A stretch of 64,000 bases of DNA, taken from the NCBI RefSeq assembly GCF_016863335.1, contig NZ_BOOR01000004.1:62001-126000 (forward strand), read 5' to 3'. Below, in pieces: positions 43,108 through 51,080 of this stretch. This stretch comes from Planotetraspora thailandica. GTDB lineage: Bacteria > Actinomycetota > Actinomycetes > Streptosporangiales > Streptosporangiaceae. Within the stretch, counting starts at the first letter, position 1; every line of letters starts with the position of its first letter. The position numbers and the translations under genes are program-made. The notes under the pieces are model-generated. The model saw only the letters and a program-made list of their open reading frames with translations. It had not been told where the DNA came from and made no database searches.

Positions 43108-43333
43108 CGCCGTCCTCCTTCGGGAGTACGGCGATCGCCTCCTTGGCGTGGACGAGGATGCGGTCGCCGATGGCGGTCTCCACCAGGGCGACGCTGACCT
43201 CTTCGGATTGGCCGCCGACGTCCACCACGGCCATGTCCCGGTACAGCAGTCGTATGACCGTGACGGGCACGGCCTCGTCGGAGCATGTCACGCACGTGTC
43301 GGAGGCGTGGCAGCCGTCGGTCGGCTCGTTCAT
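43094..43333 (-). CDS. HypC/HupF-like protein, divergent copy
   Basis: A 79-residue protein that aligns with the HypC beta-barrel (TVIRLLYRDMAVVDVGGQSE, GDRILVHAKEAIAVLPKE). Instead of Met-Cys at the N-terminus it has an extension with three cysteines (C8, C14 and C17 in CHASDTCVTC) before SDEAVPV. Without Cys2 it cannot act exactly like HypC. The CxxC could bind a metal or pair with a partner. Four-base overlap with SIS copy 1 and 14-base overlap with SIS copy 2. Confidence 0.85.
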   Translation of the reverse strand: MNEPTDGCHASDTCVTCSDEAVPVTVIRLLYRDMAVVDVGGQSEEVSVALVETAIGDRILVHAKEAIAVLPKEDGDGRP

Positions 43334-43944
43334 GTGAGGCCCTCCCCGGCCTGGTCGAGAAAGACGTGGACCAGTTCCCACAGCAGGTGATAGGTGGTGA
43401 CGTGGACTTCCTTGACCAGCCGGGGGTCGGCCGAGGCGACGGCGATGAGATGGTCGGCCGCGGGGAGAGCCTGTGCGGGGGACGCCGTTCCGGTGAGGGC
43501 GCCGGTGAGTGCCACGGTGAGCAGGCCGAGCTCGTGTGCGGTCTGCAGGGCGCGGGCCACGGAGGAGCAGCGGCCGTCGCGGCAGACGCCCATGGCGATG
43601 TCGGCGGGGCCCGCCCAGTGGCGCACCTGGTGGGCGAAGGTCTCGTCGGGTCCGTCGCCGGAGCCGATCGCCGCGACGGTGGCGGCGTCGTTGCTGAGCG
43701 CCACCGCGGGCAGGGCGGCCTTGCCGACGATGACGGGGTGCATGAACTCGACGGCGACGTGCGCGGCGTCGGTGCCCGCCGCCCCGCCGCCGAAGACGAC
43801 GAGCTTGCCGCCCGCGCGGAAGCGCGCCGCCATGTCGGCGGCGGCGCGGGTGATGAGCGCCGCGTCGCGCATGACGGCGACGCCCGCGGTCTGCCTGCGG
43901 GCGAAGGCCTCACGTGCGAGTTGCTGCATCGATGCGACGGGCAT
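43330..43944 (-). CDS. SIS-domain protein (phosphoheptose isomerase-like), copy 1
   Basis: A 204-residue SIS-domain protein and the first gene of the hydrogenase operon. It has LVVFGGGAAGTDAAHVAVEF, DIAMGVCRDGRCSSVARALQ and TTYHLLWELVHVFLDQAGEG. It is clearly homologous to copy 2 but diverged: the STSGGS phosphosugar loop of copy 2 is replaced by VCRDGRCSS, so catalysis like GmhA is doubtful. AAGGAG precedes ATG 43944. The ~140 bp upstream must hold the operon promoter; I see no clear -35/-10 pair, only a weak repeat (CGAGG/CCTCG). Confidence 0.88.
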   Translation of the reverse strand: MPVASMQQLAREAFARRQTAGVAVMRDAALITRAAADMAARFRAGGKLVVFGGGAAGTDAAHVAVEFMHPVIVGKAALPAVALSNDAATVAAIGSGDGPDETFAHQVRHWAGPADIAMGVCRDGRCSSVARALQTAHELGLLTVALTGALTGTASPAQALPAADHLIAVASADPRLVKEVHVTTYHLLWELVHVFLDQAGEGLT

Positions 43945-44084
43945 GGTGACGCTCCTTGACGGTAGTCGTCAGGCTACGCTGGGTGTTCGAGGACGAGATA
44001 CCTCGAGCGTCACAACCCCGAGTAAAGCTCTTTTCGTGGACGTAGGTGTTTGTCTCCGGGCAGGCACCCCCCTTCCGGGCGTTC

Positions 44085-44495
44085 TCAGTCGAGGTCGTAG
44101 TCGAGGGTGTAGGTGTGGTGGCCGTCCTGGTTGACGATGCGGCCTTCGCCGCGCAGCCCTTCGAGTTGGCCCGTGCCGGAGGTGGGGACGATCAGCCAGC
44201 GCATCCACGGTTCGCCGTCGTCGCCCGCGATGTGCTGGAGGACGAACGTTCCCGTGCGGCCGTCGAGGGTGCCGTCGACGTGCTCGACGCCCACGTATGC
44301 GGCAGGGCCGGCGGCGGTGGTCACCGTCATGATCTCGGTGGTGCTGGTGCCGTCCAGGTCGCCGTGGAAGGTCTTGCCGATGAGGACGCGGCTGATCGTC
44401 GCGCCGGGTTTGTCGTGCGTGGCCACCTCCGTCCATTCGGTGAGGTCGAACGCGCCTTCTGCGCGGAGCTTTCCGGGCCGGGTCGTGTCGGTCAT
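44085..44495 (-). CDS. DUF3224 domain-containing protein
   Basis: A 136-residue small beta-barrel protein of the DUF3224 family. Characteristic parts are GKTFHGDLDGTSTTEIMTV, AAYVGVEHVDGTLDGRTGTF and YTLDYDLD at the end. Proteins of this family bear an allene-oxide-cyclase-like barrel; biochemical function is unknown. It is a single gene upstream of the hydrogenase operon in the same orientation. Confidence 0.88.
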   Translation of the reverse strand: MTDTTRPGKLRAEGAFDLTEWTEVATHDKPGATISRVLIGKTFHGDLDGTSTTEIMTVTTAAGPAAYVGVEHVDGTLDGRTGTFVLQHIAGDDGEPWMRWLIVPTSGTGQLEGLRGEGRIVNQDGHHTYTLDYDLD

Positions 44496-44552
44496 GCCGT
44501 GAAGTCTCGTGCCTGTTCCTGCCAGCCGGCGTCAGGTACGGGCGCGTGCTCC

Positions 44553-44981
44553 TCAGGCTCGGCCGCTCGGCAGTGGGCCGCCGAGGGCGCGCTCCATCGC
44601 CGCGACGTCCTGGTATTCGCGGACGTGCACGATCTGGCCGTCCCGGACCCTCAGCACGAGGATGAAGGGGGCCGACGCCCGGCGGCCGGTGGCAAGGACG
44701 GTCCCGCCGAGCCGGTATTCGGCGACGACGACCTCGGGGTCGCTCGTCTCGTGCACGACGACGTCGCTGAACTCCTCGAATCTGACGGGCAGCGCCGCGC
44801 GTCCCGCGCGGGCGACCGCTTCGAACGCGGCGCGGCCGTCGATCCGCCGGGGACGTTCCGGCGGGTTGAACGGCCATTCGACGACCACGTCGTCGGCCAG
44901 TGGGACGCCGCCCGTACCGGCGGAGCCGGACAAGATGCTCTGCTGCCATTGCGTGAACGCGTCGCGAGGGGTGAGGGTCAT
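44553..44981 (-). CDS. SnoaL-like / NTF2-fold protein
   Basis: A 142-residue NTF2-fold protein: PRDAFTQWQQSILSGSAG, then VVVEWPFNPPERPRRIDGRA and ILVLRVRDGQIVHVREYQD. Such folds serve as cyclases, isomerases or ligand-binding proteins. It is divergent from a TetR gene, with strong palindromes between them, so it is probably the regulated target. ATG 44981 is used. Substrate unknown. Confidence 0.85.
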   Translation of the reverse strand: MTLTPRDAFTQWQQSILSGSAGTGGVPLADDVVVEWPFNPPERPRRIDGRAAFEAVARAGRAALPVRFEEFSDVVVHETSDPEVVVAEYRLGGTVLATGRRASAPFILVLRVRDGQIVHVREYQDVAAMERALGGPLPSGRA

Positions 44982-45020
44982 GGGTCCCGGTTTCCTTCCG
45001 TGGGAGGTGCCGCGGGCGCA

Positions 45021-45070
45021 TATAATCGGAGTCGTGACTCCGATTAGAAAATACGGAGCGGCGACTCCGT
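45021..45070. promoter_or_regulatory. TATAAT promoter box and two TetR operators
   Basis: TATAAT at 45021-45026 is a consensus -10 element on the plus strand. It overlaps a perfect 24-bp palindrome with 11-bp arms (TAATCGGAGTC, 45023-45046). A second, shorter inverted repeat, ACGGAG/CTCCGT, lies at 45053-45070, next to the TetR start. Both share CGGAG half-sites, as expected for one repressor. Confidence 0.82.
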
Positions 45071-45076
45071 TTGTCA

Positions 45077-45664
45077 ATGGCTGAGGAGAGGCCGCCGCGC
45101 GCCGACGCCCTGCGCAACCGGGCGAAGATCCTCGACGCGGCAGAGGCGGTCTTCGCCGCACAGGGGCTGTCGGCCTCCACCGAGGACGTGGCGCGGCGGG
45201 CCGGCGTGGGGATCGGCACCGTCTTCCGGCACTTCCCGACCAAGGACGCGCTCATCGAGGCGGTCTTCCTGGGGCGTGTCCGCACGCTGGCGGCCAAGGC
45301 CGAAGCCCTGTCGGAGGCCGAGGCGGGCCCGGCGTTGTTCGCGTTCTTCGCCTACGCGGTCGAGCAGGCGGCCACCCAGAACGCCTACGCCGACGTGCTC
45401 GCCGAAGCCGCGTCAGCCGCCGCGCCTGCCGGCGAAGGGTCGCCACGGGAACCGGGGGCCTCTCCGGTCGGAGCGGAACTGGCGTCGGCGCTCGAGGCGC
45501 TGCTCGAGCGCGCCCAGCGGGCGGGAGCCGTGCGGTCCGACATCGGCGCGCCGGAGCTCATGGCGCTGCTGATCGGCGCGTCTCGGGCGGCGGAACGGGT
45601 GGGCCCGGACGTGCGGAATCGGACTCTCGCCATCATGTTCGACGGCCTGCGCCCTTTACGGTGA
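45077..45664 (+). CDS. TetR/AcrR family transcriptional regulator
   Basis: A 195-residue TetR-type repressor with the HTH core STEDVARRAGVGIGTVFRHF and PTKDALIEAVF, and a SbtR-like C-terminal domain (AYADVLAEAASAA region). ATG 45077 is preferred; a TTG two codons upstream is possible, and no good ribosome binding site is visible for either. Divergent from the SnoaL-like gene. The overlapping -10 and palindrome predict tight autorepression. Confidence 0.88.
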   Translation: MAEERPPRADALRNRAKILDAAEAVFAAQGLSASTEDVARRAGVGIGTVFRHFPTKDALIEAVFLGRVRTLAAKAEALSEAEAGPALFAFFAYAVEQAATQNAYADVLAEAASAAAPAGEGSPREPGASPVGAELASALEALLERAQRAGAVRSDIGAPELMALLIGASRAAERVGPDVRNRTLAIMFDGLRPLR

Positions 45665-45730
45665 CATCTTTGGGGCATCCGACAAGAAACTTATCTGAAT
45701 ACTGAAAACCGGGTCACTTCACTGCGTTGC

Positions 45731-46534
45731 ATGACAGATGATCTGAGGCATGTGTTTTGCTCGGCCGCCCGCCAGGGCCGCGTCCCCCACGGCCGTTCGC
45801 GGCAGCCGGGCCCTTCCCGACCGGGCCGGCACATGCTGAACCCGCCCTTCCGCCGCCCTGTCGACCCGCACGACGACCGCCGGGTCGCCGACAGGGTCTT
45901 CGGTTCCGCCCTGACCGCGCCGAAACAGGCCAGGGTGTTCGTACGGCACCAGCTCGGCGCCTGGGAGCTGCCCACCCTGCTCGACACGGCCGAGCTGCTG
46001 GTGTCGGAGCTGGTCACCAACGCCGTGCACGCGACCAACGCCGTGCGCAACGCCCCGATCACCTCGTCGATGTTCCCCGTCGCGTTGCGCATGGTGGCGT
46101 TGCGACTGCGCGTCTCCTCCGGCCCGCGCAGCCTGTTCATCGAGGTGTGGGACGTCAGCGACCGTGAGCCGGTGGCCGGGCAGAGCGACGACGACGACGA
46201 GGGTGGCCGTGGCCTGGCCCTCGTCGGCAGCCTGGCCAGGAACTGGGGGCATTACACCGCGCCGGACCGGGGCAAGATCGTCTGGTGCGAGATCCCGCTC
46301 CCCCCGCTCGCTCCCCCGCCGCTTCCCGCCGCCCGGGTGTCCCGCGTCCCGGTCTCGGTCAGCCAGGTCTCCGTCGGCCCTTTCGGCCGGGGACCGGCCT
46401 CCGGTACGGAGGAGCAGCACCGGGGCCTGCCGCGGCGGGTCAGGCATCACCCGTGTGCGCCACGCGCCCAGGGGCCGGACGAGGCGACGCTGCTGCGGGT
46501 GCTCGACGGGCTGCGCGGCCTCGACACGGAATAA
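45731..46534 (+). CDS. HATPase_c (anti-sigma-type) ATP-binding protein
   Basis: A 267-residue protein with a histidine-kinase-like ATPase domain (about residues 55-190). The N-box is LLVSELVTNAVHATNA, and the G-box part reads DEGGRGLALVGSLARNWGHY. It lacks a phosphoacceptor His domain, like the SpoIIAB/RsbW-type regulators abundant in actinomycetes. A proline-rich linker and an uncharacterised C-terminal tail follow. No sigma factor or antagonist gene is adjacent. Start at ATG 45731 or internal ATG 45833. Confidence 0.84.
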   Translation: MTDDLRHVFCSAARQGRVPHGRSRQPGPSRPGRHMLNPPFRRPVDPHDDRRVADRVFGSALTAPKQARVFVRHQLGAWELPTLLDTAELLVSELVTNAVHATNAVRNAPITSSMFPVALRMVALRLRVSSGPRSLFIEVWDVSDREPVAGQSDDDDEGGRGLALVGSLARNWGHYTAPDRGKIVWCEIPLPPLAPPPLPAARVSRVPVSVSQVSVGPFGRGPASGTEEQHRGLPRRVRHHPCAPRAQGPDEATLLRVLDGLRGLDTE

Positions 46535-46647
46535 TCAGGGGCTGATCGGAGGGGTGATCCGGCCGATGCTTGCCCGCGTTTCGCCTTTCCCGTGTTTTTG
46601 CGTAAGCTTTCCGTGTTCTTTGAACTACACTGCGTGATTATTGGGGG

Positions 46648-46687
46648 CCTGGCGGGGCCCGGAGGATTTCCCCGGAGTCCCGCCAGG
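46648..46687. terminator. Hairpin between convergent genes
   Basis: CCTGGCGGG (46648-46656) and CCCGCCAGG (46679-46687) form a 9-bp stem. A nested CCGGA-rich repeat lies in the loop. It is placed between the HATPase gene and the convergent universal stress gene. Confidence 0.55.
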
Positions 46688-46710
46688 ACGGTCCAGAGGG
46701 CCAACGGGCC

Positions 46711-46762
46711 TGCGGGCCTACGGGACGACGGGCCTACGGGCTACGGGCTACGGGACGACGGT
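46711..46762. repeat. Short CTACGGG-type tandem repeat
   Basis: A degenerate tandem of GGCCTACGGG / CTACGGG / ACGACGG units, overlapping the 3' end and stop codon of the universal stress gene. Probably slippage-generated. Confidence 0.6.
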
Positions 46763-47200
46763 GACCGGCCAGCGACCGGCGCGGACGAGGCGGATCGCCA
46801 CCGAGCCGATCAGGCGATGGCCGGCCTGCGCCGACGAGCCCACCACCACGGCGTCCGCCCTCACCTCGTCGGCCACGCGGATGAGGACCGAGGCGGCGTC
46901 GCCGGGCTCGACCCGGAAGGTGTACGAGACCGGAGGGTGGATGGTGTCGGAGGCGCCGGCGATCCGGTCGCGCAGATCGGCGGCGACCTCATCGGCCGCC
47001 GACATGGCCGAGATGGTCGCGTCCGGCACGAACGGGGAGATCGTGCTGCCGGTGCCCGGGGCGTACACGAAGATCAGCTTTGAGCCCTGGCGGCGGGCGA
47101 GGCCCCACGCGTAGGCGGTGGCGCGGAGCGAGGTGTCGGAGCCGTCGATCCCGACGACGATCGACTGAGGGCCGTCGGTGCCGATCTCGAAGCCGTTCAT
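46748..47200 (-). CDS. Universal stress protein (UspA family)
   Basis: A 150-residue single-domain Usp. The N-terminal strand reads SIVVGIDGSDTSLRATAYAW, and the C-terminal nucleotide-binding loop ADAVVVGSSAQAGHRLIGSV is followed by VRAGRWPVTVVP. The G-S-S and G-S-V positions fit the ATP-binding subfamily (G-2x-G-9x-G[S/T]) loosely. These proteins aid survival in starvation, hypoxia or oxidative stress, in keeping with the nearby starvation-linked hydrogenase, though no direct link is visible. Confidence 0.9.
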   Translation of the reverse strand: MNGFEIGTDGPQSIVVGIDGSDTSLRATAYAWGLARRQGSKLIFVYAPGTGSTISPFVPDATISAMSAADEVAADLRDRIAGASDTIHPPVSYTFRVEPGDAASVLIRVADEVRADAVVVGSSAQAGHRLIGSVAIRLVRAGRWPVTVVP

Positions 47201-47258
47201 GAGGCGAGCCTATGGCTTGTCGGGAGTGAGTTCGAGACGGCCGCCGCGGATAAACCGG

Positions 47259-47295
47259 TTGCGGGAATGTCAGTACCTTTGGTTAGTGTCAACAC
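47259..47295 (+). promoter_or_regulatory. Candidate leaderless promoter of the ABC operon
   Basis: TAGTGT (47284-47289) ends six bases before the GTG start of the ABC ATPase gene, and TTGCGG lies at 47259-47264. No ribosome binding site is visible, so transcription may start at the GTG itself, as in leaderless actinobacterial mRNAs. The -35/-10 spacing of 19 bp is loose. Confidence 0.4.
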
Positions 47296-48231
<936 letters not shown>

Positions 48232-48233
48232 CG

Positions 48234-49013
48234 ATGGCCGCAGAAACGATGCGCCCCCTGCACCCCGTCCTCGCCGTCGTCGAGCGATACGTGCTCCTCT
48301 ACCGCCGGCTGTGGCACGCGTCGGTCTTCTCGTCGTTCCTCCTGCCGATCCTGTTCCTGATCAGCATCGGTCTCGGCGTGGGCGGATACGTCGGATCCAT
48401 CGAAGGGGTCGACTACCTGTCGTGGATCGTGCCCGGCGTGCTGGTCTCGACGGCGTTCCAGATCTGCATCGGGGAGTCGACCTATCCGGTCCTGGGCGAC
48501 TTCAAGTGGGTGCGGGCCTACCACGCCATGCGTGCCGCGCCGATCCGCCCGGCCGACATCGTCCACGGGCACCTGATCGCCCTGATCTTGCGGGTGGAGG
48601 TGTCCGTCGTCGCGTTCCTGGTCGTGGTCCTCTTCTTCGGCGGATTGCACTCCCCGTGGGCGCTGGTCACTCCGCTCGTCTGCGCGCTCCTGGTCGCCTC
48701 GGTCGTCACGCCCGTCACCGCGTTCGCGGCGTCCATCGAAAGCGACAGCTATTTCGCGCTGCTGTTCCGGTTCGTCGTGATCCCCGCGACGTTGTTCTCC
48801 GGCGTGTTCTTCCCCGTTGAGCAGCTTCCCGTCGTGATCCGCGCCGTGGCGTACGCGTCGCCGGTCTGGCACGCGGTGGAGTTGTGCCGGGCCGCAACGC
48901 TGGGCCGTGAACCGACCTGGCCGATCGCGGCACACGTCGGATATCTCGTGTTGTGGGCGGTGGTCGGCCTGGTGCTGGCCCGGCGGGCGTTCAAACGGAG
49001 GCTGGAAGACTGA
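48234..49013 (+). CDS. ABC-2 type permease (NodJ/DrrB-like), first
   Basis: A 259-residue permease with six transmembrane helices. Family segments: SSFLLPILFLISIGLGVGGY, AMRAAPIRPADIVHGHLIAL and VIPATLFSGVFFPVEQLPVV. The ABC-2 pattern of a central RAAPIRP loop is preserved. Its stop codon overlaps the start of the next permease by one base (TGATG). Together the two permeases probably form the heteromeric channel for the upstream ATPase. Confidence 0.92.
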   Translation: MAAETMRPLHPVLAVVERYVLLYRRLWHASVFSSFLLPILFLISIGLGVGGYVGSIEGVDYLSWIVPGVLVSTAFQICIGESTYPVLGDFKWVRAYHAMRAAPIRPADIVHGHLIALILRVEVSVVAFLVVVLFFGGLHSPWALVTPLVCALLVASVVTPVTAFAASIESDSYFALLFRFVVIPATLFSGVFFPVEQLPVVIRAVAYASPVWHAVELCRAATLGREPTWPIAAHVGYLVLWAVVGLVLARRAFKRRLED

Positions 49014-49819
49014 TGATGACCACACTGGTGGCCGCCCGGGTCTCGCTGTCGCCGAGCCGGGTGGGCGCCGTCATCAACCGGAACGTGGGCGCGCTGCGGT
49101 CGGGCCCGGCCTACTGGGTCGTCCTGATATCCGGGTTCTTCGAGCCGCTGCTGTACCTGCTGTCCATCGGCGTCGGGGTCGGCGCCCTCGTCGGTGACCT
49201 GACCGTCGACGGGCACACCATGTCGTACGCGGCGTTCGTGGCTCCCGCGATGCTCGCCGTGTCCGCCATGTCGGGCGCGCTGGCCGAGACCACCTTCAAC
49301 TTCTTCTTCAAGCTCAAGTACATGAAGACGTTCGAGGCGGTCCTCGCGACCCCCGTGCGGCCCTTCGAGATCGCCCTGGGAGAGCTCGTCTGGGCCGTGG
49401 TGCGCGGCTCGGTGTACACCGCGATCTTCCTGGGTTTCATGGTCGCGCTGGGGCTGAGCAGCGTGGCGGGGGCGCTGGCCGCCTTCCCGGCCACCGTGCT
49501 CGTCGGGCTGGCCTTCGGGGCCGTCGGCATGTGGGTGAGCACGCTCATGCGCGGCTGGCAGGACTTCGACCTGATGGGCACGGGCCAGTTCGCGATGTTC
49601 CTGTTCTCCGGCACGTTCTCCCCCGTGCAGAACTACCCGGTCGGCGTCGAGGTCCTCATCCAGCTCACGCCGCTTTATCACGCGGTCGAGCTCGTGCGGG
49701 GGCTGTGCACCGGGATCGTCGGGCCTGGGCTCCTGGTGAACGCCGCCTACCTGGTGGTCATGACCGTGGGCGGGCTCTGGCTGGCCTCACGGCGTGTGGA
49801 GAAGATGCTGTGCGAGTGA
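49013..49819 (+). CDS. ABC-2 type permease (NodJ/DrrB-like), second
   Basis: A 268-residue permease with six transmembrane helices: GFFEPLLYLLSIGVGVGALV, TPVRPFEIALGELVWAV and FLFSGTFSPVQNYPVGVEVL. It is homologous to the preceding permease but clearly diverged, so they are not a recent duplication. The double ATG at 49013/49016 overlaps the preceding stop. The operon seems to end here, about 30 bp before the AraC-type gene. Confidence 0.92.
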   Translation: MMTTLVAARVSLSPSRVGAVINRNVGALRSGPAYWVVLISGFFEPLLYLLSIGVGVGALVGDLTVDGHTMSYAAFVAPAMLAVSAMSGALAETTFNFFFKLKYMKTFEAVLATPVRPFEIALGELVWAVVRGSVYTAIFLGFMVALGLSSVAGALAAFPATVLVGLAFGAVGMWVSTLMRGWQDFDLMGTGQFAMFLFSGTFSPVQNYPVGVEVLIQLTPLYHAVELVRGLCTGIVGPGLLVNAAYLVVMTVGGLWLASRRVEKMLCE

Positions 49820-49847
49820 CGCGTCGTGCCGCGCGCCTCCAGGCGCC

Positions 49848-50603
49848 ATGACGGAAACGGCCACAGTGCCGGCCGCAGTGCCGCCCGCCGAGCTGGCTGA
49901 CGACGGCCGCTACCGGGAACGGGTCTCGCTCGTTCCCGGCGCGGCCGTCTGGGCGCGCACCGCACCGGCGTCGGGAGCGCCCCAGCGGGTGCTTCCGGAC
50001 GGATGCATGGACCTCATCTGGGCCGACGGCGAACTGCTCGTCGCCGGGCCCGACACCGAAACGCACGTGACCTCCGGCGACGGCGGGGCGCGCTACGTCG
50101 GCATCCGGTTCTCCCCCGGCACCGGACCGGCCGTGCTGGGCGTGCCCGCCGCCGAGCTTCGCGACCTGCGGGTGCCGCTCACCGATCTGTGGCCGTCGGC
50201 GCAGGCCCGCCCGGCCGGCGGACTACTCGAGGCGGCCTGGGAGACGGGCGCCGGCCTCGGCGCGGTGCTGGAGGCCATCGCACGGGACCGCCTCGCGCTC
50301 ACGCAGCCCGATCCCGTCATGACAGGCGTCGCCGCGCTGCTGCGGAAGGGCTCCTCGGCGGGAGCCGCCGCCCGTACGGCCGGCCTCAGCGAGCGGCAGT
50401 TGCACCGGCGCTGCCTGGCGGCGTTCGGATACGGGCCCAAGACCCTGGGCAGGATCCTGCGGATGAACCGTGCCGTCGATCTGGCCCGGTCCGGCATCCC
50501 GTTCGCGGCCGTGGCGGCGACGGCCGGCTACGCCGACCAGGCCCACCTCGCGCGTGAGGTGAGGTCGCTGACCGGCGTTCCGCTCGGCGTGCTCATCCGT
50601 TAG
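49848..50603 (+). CDS. AraC family transcriptional regulator
   Basis: A 251-residue regulator. The N-terminal domain (about 30-130, with VLPDGCMDLIWADGELLVAG) is a DUF6597-type cupin-like sensor common in actinobacteria. The C-terminal AraC domain has AGLSERQLHRRCLAAFGYGP (first helix-turn-helix) and FAAVAATAGYADQAHLAREV (second). ATG 49848 is used. It is 28 bp downstream of the ABC operon in the same direction, so it might be co-transcribed with the transporter and respond to its substrate. Confidence 0.88.
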   Translation: MTETATVPAAVPPAELADDGRYRERVSLVPGAAVWARTAPASGAPQRVLPDGCMDLIWADGELLVAGPDTETHVTSGDGGARYVGIRFSPGTGPAVLGVPAAELRDLRVPLTDLWPSAQARPAGGLLEAAWETGAGLGAVLEAIARDRLALTQPDPVMTGVAALLRKGSSAGAAARTAGLSERQLHRRCLAAFGYGPKTLGRILRMNRAVDLARSGIPFAAVAATAGYADQAHLAREVRSLTGVPLGVLIR

Positions 50604-50615
50604 GCGGGCCGTACG

Positions 50616-51023
50616 TCAGGATCCCTCCCCGGCGGAAAGCGGGGCGAACAGGTCGACGGTGTTGCCGTCCGGGTCCAGCACGACCGCATAGCGCTGGCCC
50701 CAGACCGCATCCCACGGCGGCCGGTGCCCCTCGTAACCGGCTTTGACGAGATCGGCGTACACGTTGTCGACCTCGCCGGGGTCGTCGCAGAGGAAGGCCA
50801 GGCTGACCCGGGAGCCGCCGGTGGGCGGTGTCCAGTCCGGGTCGAAGGAGCGGATGATCTCGACGGTGTCCCATGCGAGGCGCAGGCCGCCGGGCAACGT
50901 GGTCTCGACGTGGGGTTCGTTGTCGGCCGACTCGGGAAGGTCGAGCCCCAGGCGGCGGTAGAACGCCAGTGACGCGCCGATGTCGGCCACCACGAGGCCG
51001 ACCAGATTGAACGAAGGTGCCAT
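50616..51023 (-). CDS. VOC family (glyoxalase-like) protein
   Basis: A 135-residue vicinal-oxygen-chelate protein with two beta-alpha-beta-beta-beta modules. It starts with NLVGLVVADIGASLAFYRRL and ends with YAVVLDPDGNTVDLFAPLSA. A Glu metal ligand expected in the second half is replaced near the end by VDLF, so metal binding is uncertain. Such proteins act as lyases or resistance proteins, for example bleomycin-binding. Only 13 bp separate its end from the AraC-type gene on the opposite strand. Confidence 0.88.
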   Translation of the reverse strand: MAPSFNLVGLVVADIGASLAFYRRLGLDLPESADNEPHVETTLPGGLRLAWDTVEIIRSFDPDWTPPTGGSRVSLAFLCDDPGEVDNVYADLVKAGYEGHRPPWDAVWGQRYAVVLDPDGNTVDLFAPLSAGEGS

Positions 51024-51080
51024 GCGGGTCACGCTACGGGACCAGCACGGCACCGTCTTGAATGAATCAGACGCCGGCGC

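Noticed and set aside
46711-46762. CTACGGG tandem repeat as a regulatory array
   Set aside because: Units are irregular and short and overlap a coding end; simple slippage explains them.
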